Positions 1 through 6,224 are shown, counted from the stretch's first letter. The stretch is DNA of 6,252 bases from Gammaproteobacteria bacterium (GCA_015231665.1 JADGBD010000117.1:1-6252), one strand, 5' to 3'. Program-made: numbers and translations. The notes: generated by a model from the letters alone, not told the origin.

Positions 1-55
1 GCCAGGGCTCGAAGCTCCCAGATTGACAGGCGGCAATGTTGTTTCACAGTAATAT

Positions 56-246
56 AAGGACGCGGAGGACGCAGAGAAGCGCTGAGATCGCGGAGTTTAA
101 AAGTGTCGCTTTGCATCAGCTGTGGTTGTTGCTATTACACTGGACGATCTGAGGTGCTCGCAAGCTGTTTCATGTTCTGGGTAGGCTAGGATCATGATCG
201 TTCTACGGAGACAGAGAAAATACAAACTTTGCGATCTCTGCGTCTT
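56..246. repeat. Degenerate CGCAGAG-type inverted repeat, upstream copy
   Basis: The left arm (56-95) is a purine-rich run built from imperfect 9-10 nt units of the form GGACGCRGAG, GAAGCGCTGA and GATCGCGGAG. The right part (231-246, GCGATCTCTGCGTCTT) is the reverse complement of such units: its complement reads AAGACGCAGAGATCGC. Another degenerate unit, CGGAGACAGAG, sits at 205-215. The arms pair only imperfectly over about 12 nt (66-77 against 231-246), and about 135 nt of unrelated sequence lies between them. The same vocabulary recurs at 5611-5702 in the same orientation, so this is a dispersed repeat family rather than chance. No transposase is associated with it. It could be a decayed MITE-like or REP-like element. 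Confidence 0.6.
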
Positions 247-277
247 GAATTGTTTATATTGTTGAGACTTAACTGGT

Positions 278-282
278 AAGGA
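278..282 (+). promoter_or_regulatory. Ribosome binding site of the TPR lipoprotein gene
   Basis: AAGGA lies 8 nt before the ATG at 291. This supports that start, which also places a complete lipoprotein signal peptide at the N-terminus. Confidence 0.6.
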
Positions 283-290
283 TCTATCTG

Positions 291-767
291 ATGCGGTTTA
301 GACAGCTGAGCCTGGCGCTGCTGTTGCTGATGGCTTTGACCGGTTGTCAGCCCGGGCAGGTGCGCGAGGGCGAGCCTCAGGGCGATCTGATCGAGCTCAA
401 GCAGCAGGCGGAAGCGGCCTATGGGGCCAAGGACTATGCCAAGGCCCTGTCGCTGTATCAGCGGCTGGCAGCACAGGTGCCCAAGGATGCGCTGATCTGG
501 TTCCGCCTGGGCAATGTTCAGGCGCGGCTGAATCGGCCGGCGGATGCCATTGCTTCCTACGAGAAGGCGGTATTGCTCGATCCCTCGCTGTCTCGTGCCT
601 GGCACAACATGGGCCTGCTGCAACTGCGCCAGTCGGCCAACAGCTTCACCCAGATGGCACAACTCACCCGTTCCGGGGACCCCTTGGCGCCGCGAGCCAT
701 GCAACTGTCCGAGGGAACCCTGACCCTGCTCGGCAAGGGCAAGGCGAGTAGCAGTGCGGCTGAGTAG
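291..767 (+). CDS. TPR-repeat lipoprotein, TadD-like
   Basis: This encodes a 158-residue predicted lipoprotein. Residues 1-19 are a lipoprotein signal peptide: basic MRFR, a Leu-rich core and the lipobox LTGC with the lipidated Cys at 19. The next residue is Gln rather than Asp, which favours the outer membrane. Residues ~33-66 and ~67-100 form two tetratricopeptide repeats (AYGAKDYAKALSLYQRL, then ALIWFRLGNVQ...AIASYEKAVLLDP), and a third partial repeat begins at ~101 (RAWHNMGLLQLR). The tail past ~115 is not recognised. TPR lipoproteins of this kind (TadD and PilF-like) act as pilotins or scaffolds in pilus assembly; that role here is inferred from the adjacent TadE-like gene. It is shorter than typical TadD proteins. 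Its 3' end overlaps the next gene by 14 nt, suggesting translational coupling. It is the first gene of the probable operon. Confidence 0.8.
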   Translation: MRFRQLSLALLLLMALTGCQPGQVREGEPQGDLIELKQQAEAAYGAKDYAKALSLYQRLAAQVPKDALIWFRLGNVQARLNRPADAIASYEKAVLLDPSLSRAWHNMGLLQLRQSANSFTQMAQLTRSGDPLAPRAMQLSEGTLTLLGKGKASSSAAE

Positions 768-1485
768 GAATCAGCTCGGCCAGGCGATGGTCGAGACACT
801 GGTGATTCTGTTTGTCACCTTGCTGCTGTTGCTCGGGGTGATTCAGTTTGGGCTGATCTATAACGCCAAGACCAACCTAAGCTATGCGGCTTTCGAGGGC
901 GCTCGCGCGGGGGCGCTGAACTATGCCGATCGCGAGGCCATAGAGTATGGCTTGGCGCGGGGGCTGGCTGGGCTCTATGCCTCGGTGGAGAAGGCGGATG
1001 GGCGGATGGATGCGGTGGATAAGGTGCAGAGGGCTCGCGACAAGGTGTTTGCGGAATTCAAGGAAGGCAAGTTCGCTTGCATCGAGCGCCTCAATCCCAC
1101 CAATCAAGCCTTCAGCGCCTATGGGCGCTCGGTGCCGACCGGGGTCAAGGCCTTCTCCGGCAAGAAGCTGATTCCCAATGATCATCTGGTTTACCGCTCC
1201 GGGCTGGTCAATGGCGGTGCCGGGGTGTCGATTCAGGATGCCAATCTGCTGAAAATCCGCGTGACCTATTGCTACCCCCTATATGTGCCCTTTATCGCCA
1301 ACACCATCAAGCGCCTCTATGGCCTGATGGCCGATGAGCGCCCGCTGGGCACGCCGCTGAGCCCGGCTGGCAGCTTTCAGCGCCATTGTTTGATGAATGA
1401 CCGCATTCCCATTGTCGCCCAGTCGCTGATTCGCATGCAGACGCCGGCCTACAATGACCCTAGCTTTGACAAAGACTGCAACTGA
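754..1485 (+). CDS. TadE-like pilus assembly protein (pseudopilin-like)
   Basis: This encodes 243 residues. The N-terminus has a short basic leader, then G9 followed by QAMVE, which puts a Glu at +5 after a potential prepilin peptidase site (G9/Q10), and then a hydrophobic helix at ~15-36. This is the arrangement of TadE/TadF pseudopilins, which are cut by the TadV/FppA peptidase and help build Flp pili. The body (~40-243) should face the periplasm. It contains the stretch LLKIRVTYCYPLYVPF (from ~165), typical of TadE-family proteins, and four cysteines (109, 173, 212, 242) that could form two disulfides. The GTG start at 754 is chosen because the next in-frame Met (residue 12) would destroy the processing motif; AAGGCGAG at 741-748 is a usable ribosome site. 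The gene overlaps the lipoprotein gene by 14 nt. The TadE family call is solid, but the pilus type is inferred. Confidence 0.8.
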   Translation: MRLSRNQLGQAMVETLVILFVTLLLLLGVIQFGLIYNAKTNLSYAAFEGARAGALNYADREAIEYGLARGLAGLYASVEKADGRMDAVDKVQRARDKVFAEFKEGKFACIERLNPTNQAFSAYGRSVPTGVKAFSGKKLIPNDHLVYRSGLVNGGAGVSIQDANLLKIRVTYCYPLYVPFIANTIKRLYGLMADERPLGTPLSPAGSFQRHCLMNDRIPIVAQSLIRMQTPAYNDPSFDKDCN

Positions 1486-1499
1486 GGCCATAGCACCTG

Positions 1500-2777
1500 A
1501 TGATTGATTACATAGGCAAGTTCCGTATCGACCGATTGCTCGGCAAGGGGGCGACGGCCAGTGTCTATCTGGGGGTGGATAAGTTCAGCGGCCAGGAGGT
1601 GGCGGTGAAGATCGCCGACCCCAAGATCTTTGACAACGGCCAGCACGGGCGCAAATTCCAGGATATGTTCCTCAACGAGGCCAGTCTGGCGGGCAAGCTG
1701 CAGCACCCCCATATCGCCCGCTTGCTCGATGCCGGCAGCATCGACGACAAGCTCTACATCGTCATGGAATATGTGGACGGCGGCACCCTGCAGGAATTCA
1801 CCCGAGCGGAGAATCTGCTCGCCCCGGCGGAGATGACCGGAGCCCTGTTCCAGTGCTGTAACGCCCTGGACTACGCCTGCAGCGAGGGCATCTTTCACCG
1901 CGACATCAAGCCGGCCAACCTGATGTATCAGGGCGAGCTGCAGATCAAAGTGGTGGACTTCGGCGCTGCCCTGTCGGCCAAGTCGGATCGGCTGCAGCTG
2001 ACCGAGACGGTGGGCACGCCGGTGTATCTGTCACCGGAAATGGTGCGCGGCGAGGCGGCGGACCAGCGCAGTGACATTTTCTCGTTGGGGATGGTGATGT
2101 ACCAGCTGCTCACCGGCAGCCTGCCCTACAGCGCCCGCTCGCCCCAGGAGTTGTTCGCCCAGATACTGGATCAGCCTCTGGCGGATAGCGCCGCCTTCAA
2201 TCCTCAGCTGCCGGCCGGGCTGCATGCCATTGTCCGCCGGTGTCTGCACAAGCGTCCGGAAGATCGCTACCAGCAGTGGGGTGAGCTGGCGGCCGATCTG
2301 ATGACGGCACATCAGCAGCTCAATCCCGCCAGCGACGAGCTGACGGAGGCGCAGAAGTTTCAGCAGCTCAAGTCGATTCCCTTTTTTTGCGAGCTGCAGG
2401 ATCGTCAGCTGTGGGAAATCCTCGGCATTGCCAACTGGTATCGACTGCCTGGCGACGAGGTCTTGGTGGAAGAGGGGAGTACGGGTTCTACGCTGTATTT
2501 CATCGCCTCCGGCTCGGCGCGGGTGGAAAAGCGAGGTAAACCCCTTGGTGTGGTGCTGCCGGGCTATTCCATCGGTGAGGTGGCATTTGTCAAAGGTGAA
2601 AGCCAAACCCGAACGGCTTCGGTGGTGAGTAACGGTGATATTGATCTGATGGAGATCCTGCCAGAGGATATCCTCAGGGCCTCTGACCGGTTGCAGTCGT
2701 CGATCAAGACCCTGTTATTGAAGATTCTTGCCGAGCGGCTTGAGCAAACCTCAGCCATTACCGCACAATACCTCTGA
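1500..2777 (+). CDS. Ser/Thr protein kinase with C-terminal cyclic-nucleotide-binding domain
   Basis: This encodes 425 residues with no membrane segment, so the protein is probably cytosolic. Residues ~8-270 are a Hanks-type kinase that looks catalytically intact: Gly-rich loop GKGATASV (15-22, third Gly replaced by Ala20), VAVK with Lys37, helix-C Glu60, HRDIKPAN (133-140; Asp135, Asn140), DFG (153-155), GTPVYLSPE (172-180) and SDIFSLG (191-197). It is an RD kinase, so activation-loop phosphorylation at Thr168, Thr170 or Thr173 is plausible. Residues ~290-415 form a CNB domain (IPFFCELQDRQLWEIL, then PGDEVLVEEGS, then SIGEVAF...TRTASV). The phosphate-binding cassette keeps the Glu (360) and Arg (371) that normally hold the ribose and phosphate of cAMP or cGMP, so ligand binding is plausible. 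Nucleotide gating is inferred. A GAGG at 1484-1487 is the only ribosome site, rather distant at 12 nt. The phosphatase gene follows after 17 nt. Confidence 0.92.
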   Translation: MIDYIGKFRIDRLLGKGATASVYLGVDKFSGQEVAVKIADPKIFDNGQHGRKFQDMFLNEASLAGKLQHPHIARLLDAGSIDDKLYIVMEYVDGGTLQEFTRAENLLAPAEMTGALFQCCNALDYACSEGIFHRDIKPANLMYQGELQIKVVDFGAALSAKSDRLQLTETVGTPVYLSPEMVRGEAADQRSDIFSLGMVMYQLLTGSLPYSARSPQELFAQILDQPLADSAAFNPQLPAGLHAIVRRCLHKRPEDRYQQWGELAADLMTAHQQLNPASDELTEAQKFQQLKSIPFFCELQDRQLWEILGIANWYRLPGDEVLVEEGSTGSTLYFIASGSARVEKRGKPLGVVLPGYSIGEVAFVKGESQTRTASVVSNGDIDLMEILPEDILRASDRLQSSIKTLLLKILAERLEQTSAITAQYL

Positions 2778-2794
2778 CTTTAGCCGAGGGCCAG

Positions 2795-3544
2795 ATGATG
2801 AAGGGACTCCAGGTGGACATAGCCGCACTTTCCGATCCGGGCCGAGTGCGAGAGACCAATCAGGACAGCATTGGGGTGGATGCCTCAGCAGGGGCGGCGA
2901 TCCTTGCCGATGGGGTAGGGGGGCGGGCCCACGGAGCCCGCGCCAGTGCCATGGCGGTGGATTTCTGTCTGCCCATGCTCAGTGAGGTGGCCTTTTTGGC
3001 CGAGGCTCTGGCCGAGCGTGATCTCGACAAGGTCTGCGCCTTCATGCGCCAAGGGGTCAGGGAGTGCAACGACAAGATTCTCGCCGCCGCCGAGCGCGAG
3101 CCGGAGTTGGCTGGCATGGCCTCGACCCTGGTGATGGGCCTGTTTGGCCACGACCGCCTGTTTCACTGCCATCTGGGCGATTCCCGCATCTATTGCCTGC
3201 GCCTGGGCCAGCTCAGCCAGCTGACCCAGGACCATAGCCTGTATCAGGAGCACTATGAGGCCACCGGGGTTTTTGATGAGACCATTCCCGGCAACGCCAT
3301 CACCCGGGCACTGGGCGTGGCGGTCAGTTGCCAGCCCGACTGCGCCATCTGGCCGCTGCGTCAGGGGGATGTCTATCTGTTTTGTTCCGATGGCATTACC
3401 AAGGATCTTGGCGCGGCGGAGATGGGCGATCTGCTGGCTCAGACCAGCCAAAGCGTCGAGCAGATTGCACAAGCCCTGGTGGATCAGTGCAATGCCAATG
3501 GCGGCAACGACAACATCAGCGTGGTGGTGGCGCGGGTGCGCTGA
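2795..3544 (+). CDS. PP2C-family Ser/Thr protein phosphatase
   Basis: This encodes a 249-residue single-domain, soluble PPM/PP2C phosphatase, a typical length for bacterial Stp/PstP-type catalytic domains. The motifs appear in order: GRVRETNQDS (16-25; Arg19 for phosphate, Asp24), LADGVGG (37-43; metal ligands Asp39 and Gly40), ASTLVMGL (109-116), HLGDSRIY (126-133), LTQDHSL (143-149), NAITRALG (167-174), CSDGITKDL (197-205; Asp199) and GGNDNISVVV (236-245; Asp239). All metal-binding aspartates are present, so it should be an active Mn/Mg-dependent phosphatase. One deviation is GGRAHGARAS (42-51), where the family usually has GGHxxGExAS. Its natural partner is the kinase encoded 17 nt upstream, whose activation loop or targets it probably dephosphorylates. 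Two ATG codons stand in tandem (2795 and 2798); with GAGGG at 2786-2790 the second has the better spacing (7 nt against 4). Confidence 0.93.
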   Translation: MMKGLQVDIAALSDPGRVRETNQDSIGVDASAGAAILADGVGGRAHGARASAMAVDFCLPMLSEVAFLAEALAERDLDKVCAFMRQGVRECNDKILAAAEREPELAGMASTLVMGLFGHDRLFHCHLGDSRIYCLRLGQLSQLTQDHSLYQEHYEATGVFDETIPGNAITRALGVAVSCQPDCAIWPLRQGDVYLFCSDGITKDLGAAEMGDLLAQTSQSVEQIAQALVDQCNANGGNDNISVVVARVR

Positions 3545-3570
3545 GTTGGCTTGGCTGGACTGCCGCCAGA

Positions 3571-3577
3571 GAGGAGA
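3571..3577 (+). promoter_or_regulatory. Ribosome binding site that fixes the hybrid kinase start
   Basis: GAGGAGA lies 9 nt before the ATG at 3587. The open frame extends 12 codons further, to a TTG at 3551, but that codon has no ribosome site and its extension (MAGLPPERRQIA) would put charged residues ahead of an otherwise normal membrane anchor. Confidence 0.75.
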
Positions 3578-3586
3578 CAGATTGCG

Positions 3587-5608
3587 ATGAGTCTGCGCTG
3601 GCAGCTGCTGGCCAGCATGCTGCTGGTGTTGGCGGTCAACCTCGCCCTGGGTGGCTATGCCGCGCTGGGCTATCAACGCCTGCTCGCGGAGTCACTGCAG
3701 ATCCGCGATCAGAGCAATCAGGTGGTGATTGGCGCACTCAGGGCGCAGGTGCATTTCAAGAAACAGGTGCAGGAGTGGAAGAACATCCTCCTGCGCGGTC
3801 AGGAACCTGGGCTCTACCAGCGGTATCTGCGCCAGTTCGAGGCCGAGGAAGCACTCACCCGCGAGCAGATCGCCAAGCTGCGCCTGCTGCTTCCCGCTGA
3901 TCAGGCCCTGGCCAAGCTGGAGGCCTTCGCTTCGGCCCATCGACTGCTGGCGAACGACTATCGCCAGGCGTTGCGCCAGTATCTTCCCGAACAACCCCAG
4001 TCGCTGCTCCAGGTGGATCGGCAGGTGCGCGGCATCGACCGGGCGCCCTCTGATCTGATCGATCAATTGGTGCAGGCGACCCTGGATTACCAGGCGGGCC
4101 AACTCGCCCGCACCGAGGCCGAGATGGGCCGGATCAAGCAGGAGCTGTTGCTGGCGCTGATCAGTCTGCTTCTGATCAGCCTGCTGTTGCTCTTTGCCCT
4201 GGCGGATCGGATCATCCTGCGCCCCATTCGTCAGGCCACTTTGGTGGCTCAGCGGATAGCCGGGGGCGATCTGTCAGGCCCCATTGCCGCCGGCGGCAGC
4301 GCCGAATCGGCGCAACTGCTGCAGGCCCTGCAATCCATGCAATCCAGCCTGGGCGCCAGCCAGCAGGCCCTGGGTGAGGAGAAGCGCCTGCTGGAGCAGC
4401 GGGTGCGGCAACGTACCCAGGAGCTGAACTTGGTCAATGAGGAACTGGCCCGGGCGGCCAAGGCCAAGGATCTGTTTCTCGCCAGCATGAGCCATGAACT
4501 GCGCACCCCCCTGACCACGGTCATTGGCTTGACCGAGATGCTGCGCGATCAGCTCTACGGTCCACTCAACCCGGCGCAGGCCGATGCCCTCCAGACCCTG
4601 GATCAAAGTGCCCATCATCTGCTTAGTCTGATCAATGACATCCTTGATGTGGCCAAGGTGGAGTCGGGCAAGATCGAGCTGAAGATGGACTATGTGCCGG
4701 TGCAGCAACTGGTGGATTCGGCCCTGGCACTGGTGCGCCCCTCGGCCCAGCGCAAGGCTCAGCAACTGCGCCAGCAGATCGATCCGCGGCTGAAGCTGAT
4801 CCAGGGCGACAGCCGTCGGCTCAAGCAGATGCTGGTGAATTTGCTCGGCAATGCGGTCAAGTTCACCCCTGAGCAGGGCCAGATCGGCCTGCAGGCGCAG
4901 ATCCATGAGGCCGAGGGTGAGGTGGAGTTGCGCGTCTGGGATACCGGCATCGGCATCGAGGCTGGGCAGATGGATAGCCTGTTCGAGCCCTTTGTTCAGC
5001 TTGCTGGGCAGCCCGGTGGGCGCAGCGCTGGCACCGGCCTGGGCTTGACCCTGGTCAATCGGATGGCCTCGCTGCATCGCGGTCGGGTGCTGGTGACGAG
5101 TACGCCGGGGCAGGGGAGTAGTTTCAGTCTCATGCTGCCCTGGGATGCCCGACAGAATGAGCCCGGCGAGCTGGATGCCGCGGCTGACGGCGGCTCAAGC
5201 CCGGTGCAGTTGCCGGCGCAGCTGCGTGGCCGGCGCATCCTGCTGGCGGAGGACGATGCCGCCAATCGCGCCATGACCCGGGACTATCTGCAGCATCAGG
5301 GCTTGGCGGTGATTACCGCGGAGAACGGCCTGCAGGCCCTGAATCTGGCCAGGGACGAGGAGCCGGACCTGATTCTGATGGACATCCAGCTGGAGATCAT
5401 CAGCGGCCTGGAGGTGACCCGCAAGCTGCGCGCCATGCCTGGGTTTGAACGCCTGCCGATTGTCGCCCTCACCGCCATGGCCATGCCCGGCGACCGCGAG
5501 CGCTGCATCGACGCCGGCATGGATGACTACATCAGCAAGCCGCTGGGATTGAAGGAGTTGCTGCAGCAGATCATCCGGCTGTTGCCCGCAGGGTCAGCGC
5601 TGCTCTAA
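3587..5608 (+). CDS. Membrane-bound hybrid sensor histidine kinase with receiver domain
   Basis: This encodes 673 residues from the ATG at 3587. TM1 is ~7-27. A mostly helical periplasmic region (~29-185) includes VHFKKQVQEWKNILLRG, a segment I recall from helical-bundle sensor regions of chemoreceptors and sensor kinases; it has no PAS or Cache signature I can see. TM2 is ~187-206, followed by HAMP (~207-262), a coiled coil (~262-298), HisKA with SMSHELRTPL (phosphoacceptor His303), and HATPase with NLLGNAVKF (N-box Asn422), DTGIGI (452-457) and GTGLGL (482-487). After a low-complexity linker (~520-545) comes a CheY-like receiver (~551-670): acidic pair Asp556/Asp557, phosphoacceptor Asp599, Thr629 and Lys651. 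All catalytic residues are present. The receiver reads MDIQLEIISG where MDxxMPxMDG is usual, so the common Pro is missing. There is no HPt or output domain, so a partner protein is expected. The gene lies 42 nt after the phosphatase gene and probably ends the operon. Confidence 0.92.
   Translation: MSLRWQLLASMLLVLAVNLALGGYAALGYQRLLAESLQIRDQSNQVVIGALRAQVHFKKQVQEWKNILLRGQEPGLYQRYLRQFEAEEALTREQIAKLRLLLPADQALAKLEAFASAHRLLANDYRQALRQYLPEQPQSLLQVDRQVRGIDRAPSDLIDQLVQATLDYQAGQLARTEAEMGRIKQELLLALISLLLISLLLLFALADRIILRPIRQATLVAQRIAGGDLSGPIAAGGSAESAQLLQALQSMQSSLGASQQALGEEKRLLEQRVRQRTQELNLVNEELARAAKAKDLFLASMSHELRTPLTTVIGLTEMLRDQLYGPLNPAQADALQTLDQSAHHLLSLINDILDVAKVESGKIELKMDYVPVQQLVDSALALVRPSAQRKAQQLRQQIDPRLKLIQGDSRRLKQMLVNLLGNAVKFTPEQGQIGLQAQIHEAEGEVELRVWDTGIGIEAGQMDSLFEPFVQLAGQPGGRSAGTGLGLTLVNRMASLHRGRVLVTSTPGQGSSFSLMLPWDARQNEPGELDAAADGGSSPVQLPAQLRGRRILLAEDDAANRAMTRDYLQHQGLAVITAENGLQALNLARDEEPDLILMDIQLEIISGLEVTRKLRAMPGFERLPIVALTAMAMPGDRERCIDAGMDDYISKPLGLKELLQQIIRLLPAGSALL
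4157..4186 (+). repeat. 15-nt tandem duplication inside the TM2 coding sequence
   Basis: CTGATCAGTCTGCTT (4157-4171) is followed directly by CTGATCAGCCTGCTG (4172-4186), with two mismatches. Each encodes LISLL, so TM2 of the hybrid kinase contains LISLLLISLL (residues 191-200). It may be a small in-frame duplication or simply convergent Leu-rich composition. Confidence 0.6.
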
Positions 5609-5610
5609 TC

Positions 5611-5702
5611 AAGGACGCAGAGATCGCGGAGAAGCGCAGAGCGCGCAGAGGGTTATTTCTTCAGCCACCAGCAACTTTAACAATCTGCGATCTCTGCGTC
5701 CT
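5611..5702. repeat. CGCAGAG-type element with 16-nt inverted ends between convergent genes
   Basis: The ends are perfect inverted repeats: AGGACGCAGAGATCGC at 5612-5627 and its exact complement GCGATCTCTGCGTCCT at 5687-5702, separated by 59 nt. The left side continues as degenerate direct units (CGCGGAGAAG, CGCAGAG, CGCAGAGGG) to about 5651. The element starts 2 nt after the hybrid kinase stop codon and ends 35 nt before the stop codon of the convergent CBS gene. In RNA from either strand the arms could pair into a 16-bp stem, so it could protect or end both transcripts, but there is no T-run typical of an intrinsic terminator. It belongs to the same family as the upstream repeat at 56-246. 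No transposase is visible. Confidence 0.75.
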
Positions 5703-5737
5703 ACATTTCCGGGGTGAGGAAATAATCAGAATTCCCC

Positions 5738-6217
5738 TCAGAGCACCTGCAGGCTGGCGACGGCATCGGCGACATTGACCTTGAAGATGGCCTTGTGCAC
5801 ATCGCCCATGCTGATCATGCCGACCAGCTTGCCGCCGTCGGTGACCGGGATGCGGCGGAACTTGTGCCGCGCCATGACGGATGCTGCACGGAGGATGTGG
5901 GCGTCCGGTGTGGTGCTGATGGCGCCGCGGGTCATCAGGTCAGAAACCTTGAGCCGGACCACTTCCTTGTAGCGCCCCATCATTTCGTCCATGTCCACCG
6001 AGGCCAGTCCGCCTTCCACCCCCATCAGGTCCTCCAGGCTCGGGAACATGCGCGCGAGCACGTCCTTCTCGGCGATAAAGCCGGCGAGCTTGCCCTGGTC
6101 GTCAACCACCGGCAGCCCGCTGTAACGGTACAGGCACATCAGCGAGACCACTTCCATCAAGGAAGTGTCCGACTTTACCGAACGCACATTGCACCCCATG
6201 ATGTCTTTTACTTGCAT
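5738..6217 (-). CDS. Two-CBS-domain protein
   Basis: This encodes a 159-residue soluble protein made almost entirely of a CBS pair. CBS1 spans ~1-57 (VKDIMGCNVRSV, then YSGLPVVDDQGKLAGFIAEKD), and CBS2 spans ~89-147 (VSDLMTRGAISTTPD, then FRRIPVTDGGKLVGMISMGD). The linker (58-88) is acidic and Met-rich. CBS2 keeps the ribose-contacting pattern GMISMGD (Ser136, Asp139), whereas CBS1 has GFIAEKD with Ala instead of Ser/Thr, so one site may bind adenine nucleotides better than the other. CBS pairs usually sense AMP, ATP or similar ligands and regulate a partner; with no fused effector the target cannot be told. It runs convergent to the kinase operon and need not share its function. The ATG at 6217 is supported by a strong ribosome site. 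Confidence 0.88.
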   Translation of the reverse strand: MQVKDIMGCNVRSVKSDTSLMEVVSLMCLYRYSGLPVVDDQGKLAGFIAEKDVLARMFPSLEDLMGVEGGLASVDMDEMMGRYKEVVRLKVSDLMTRGAISTTPDAHILRAASVMARHKFRRIPVTDGGKLVGMISMGDVHKAIFKVNVADAVASLQVL

Positions 6218-6224
6218 GCACTTG

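Larger units (their letters stand above)
1..290. other. Upstream leader region without a recognisable gene
   Basis: This stretch has lower GC than the genes around it and no convincing coding region on either strand. The first ~55 bases may hold the 3' end of an upstream plus-strand gene: all three forward frames stop early (TGA at 24-26, TAA at 50-52, TAA at 55-57), so which one is real cannot be decided. Positions 56-95 and 231-246 carry the CGCAGAG-type repeat arms listed separately. A 10-bp palindrome, GATCATGATC, lies at 190-199. The promoter of the downstream operon should be here. The best -10-like sequence I see is TATATT at 255-260, but it has no good -35 partner, so I do not call a promoter. 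Confidence 0.5.

Noticed and set aside
1..57. C-terminal fragment of an upstream gene
   Set aside because: All three forward frames stop within 57 bases and none gives a recognisable protein end, so no coding feature is supported.
56..95. CRISPR array or tandem satellite in the leader
   Set aside because: The ~10-nt units are degenerate, contiguous and lack unique spacers, and there is no cas gene in the window.
255..260. TATATT as the operon's -10 box
   Set aside because: No matching -35 at normal spacing and only a near-miss extended TG; too weak to call.
192..704. 170-codon minus-strand open frame over the lipoprotein gene and leader
   Set aside because: It lies antisense to a gene with a clear lipobox and TPR repeats, its product has no recognisable domain, and its length is expected in GC-rich coding DNA.
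1500..3544. Kinase and phosphatase as a type VI secretion PpkA/PppA pair
   Set aside because: There is no FHA protein, no secretion gene and no membrane segment in the kinase; the CNB domain and TadE-like neighbour point elsewhere.
3551..3586. Upstream TTG start for the hybrid kinase
   Set aside because: No ribosome site precedes it, while the ATG at 3587 has GAGGAGA at good spacing directly before the membrane anchor.
2885..3676. 263-codon minus-strand open frame across the phosphatase gene
   Set aside because: Gln/His-rich translation typical of the antisense of a GC-rich gene; the plus strand encodes a complete PP2C domain.
4274..5077. 267-codon minus-strand open frame inside the hybrid kinase gene
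   Set aside because: Antisense shadow of HisKA and HATPase motifs; no domain or ribosome site supports it.
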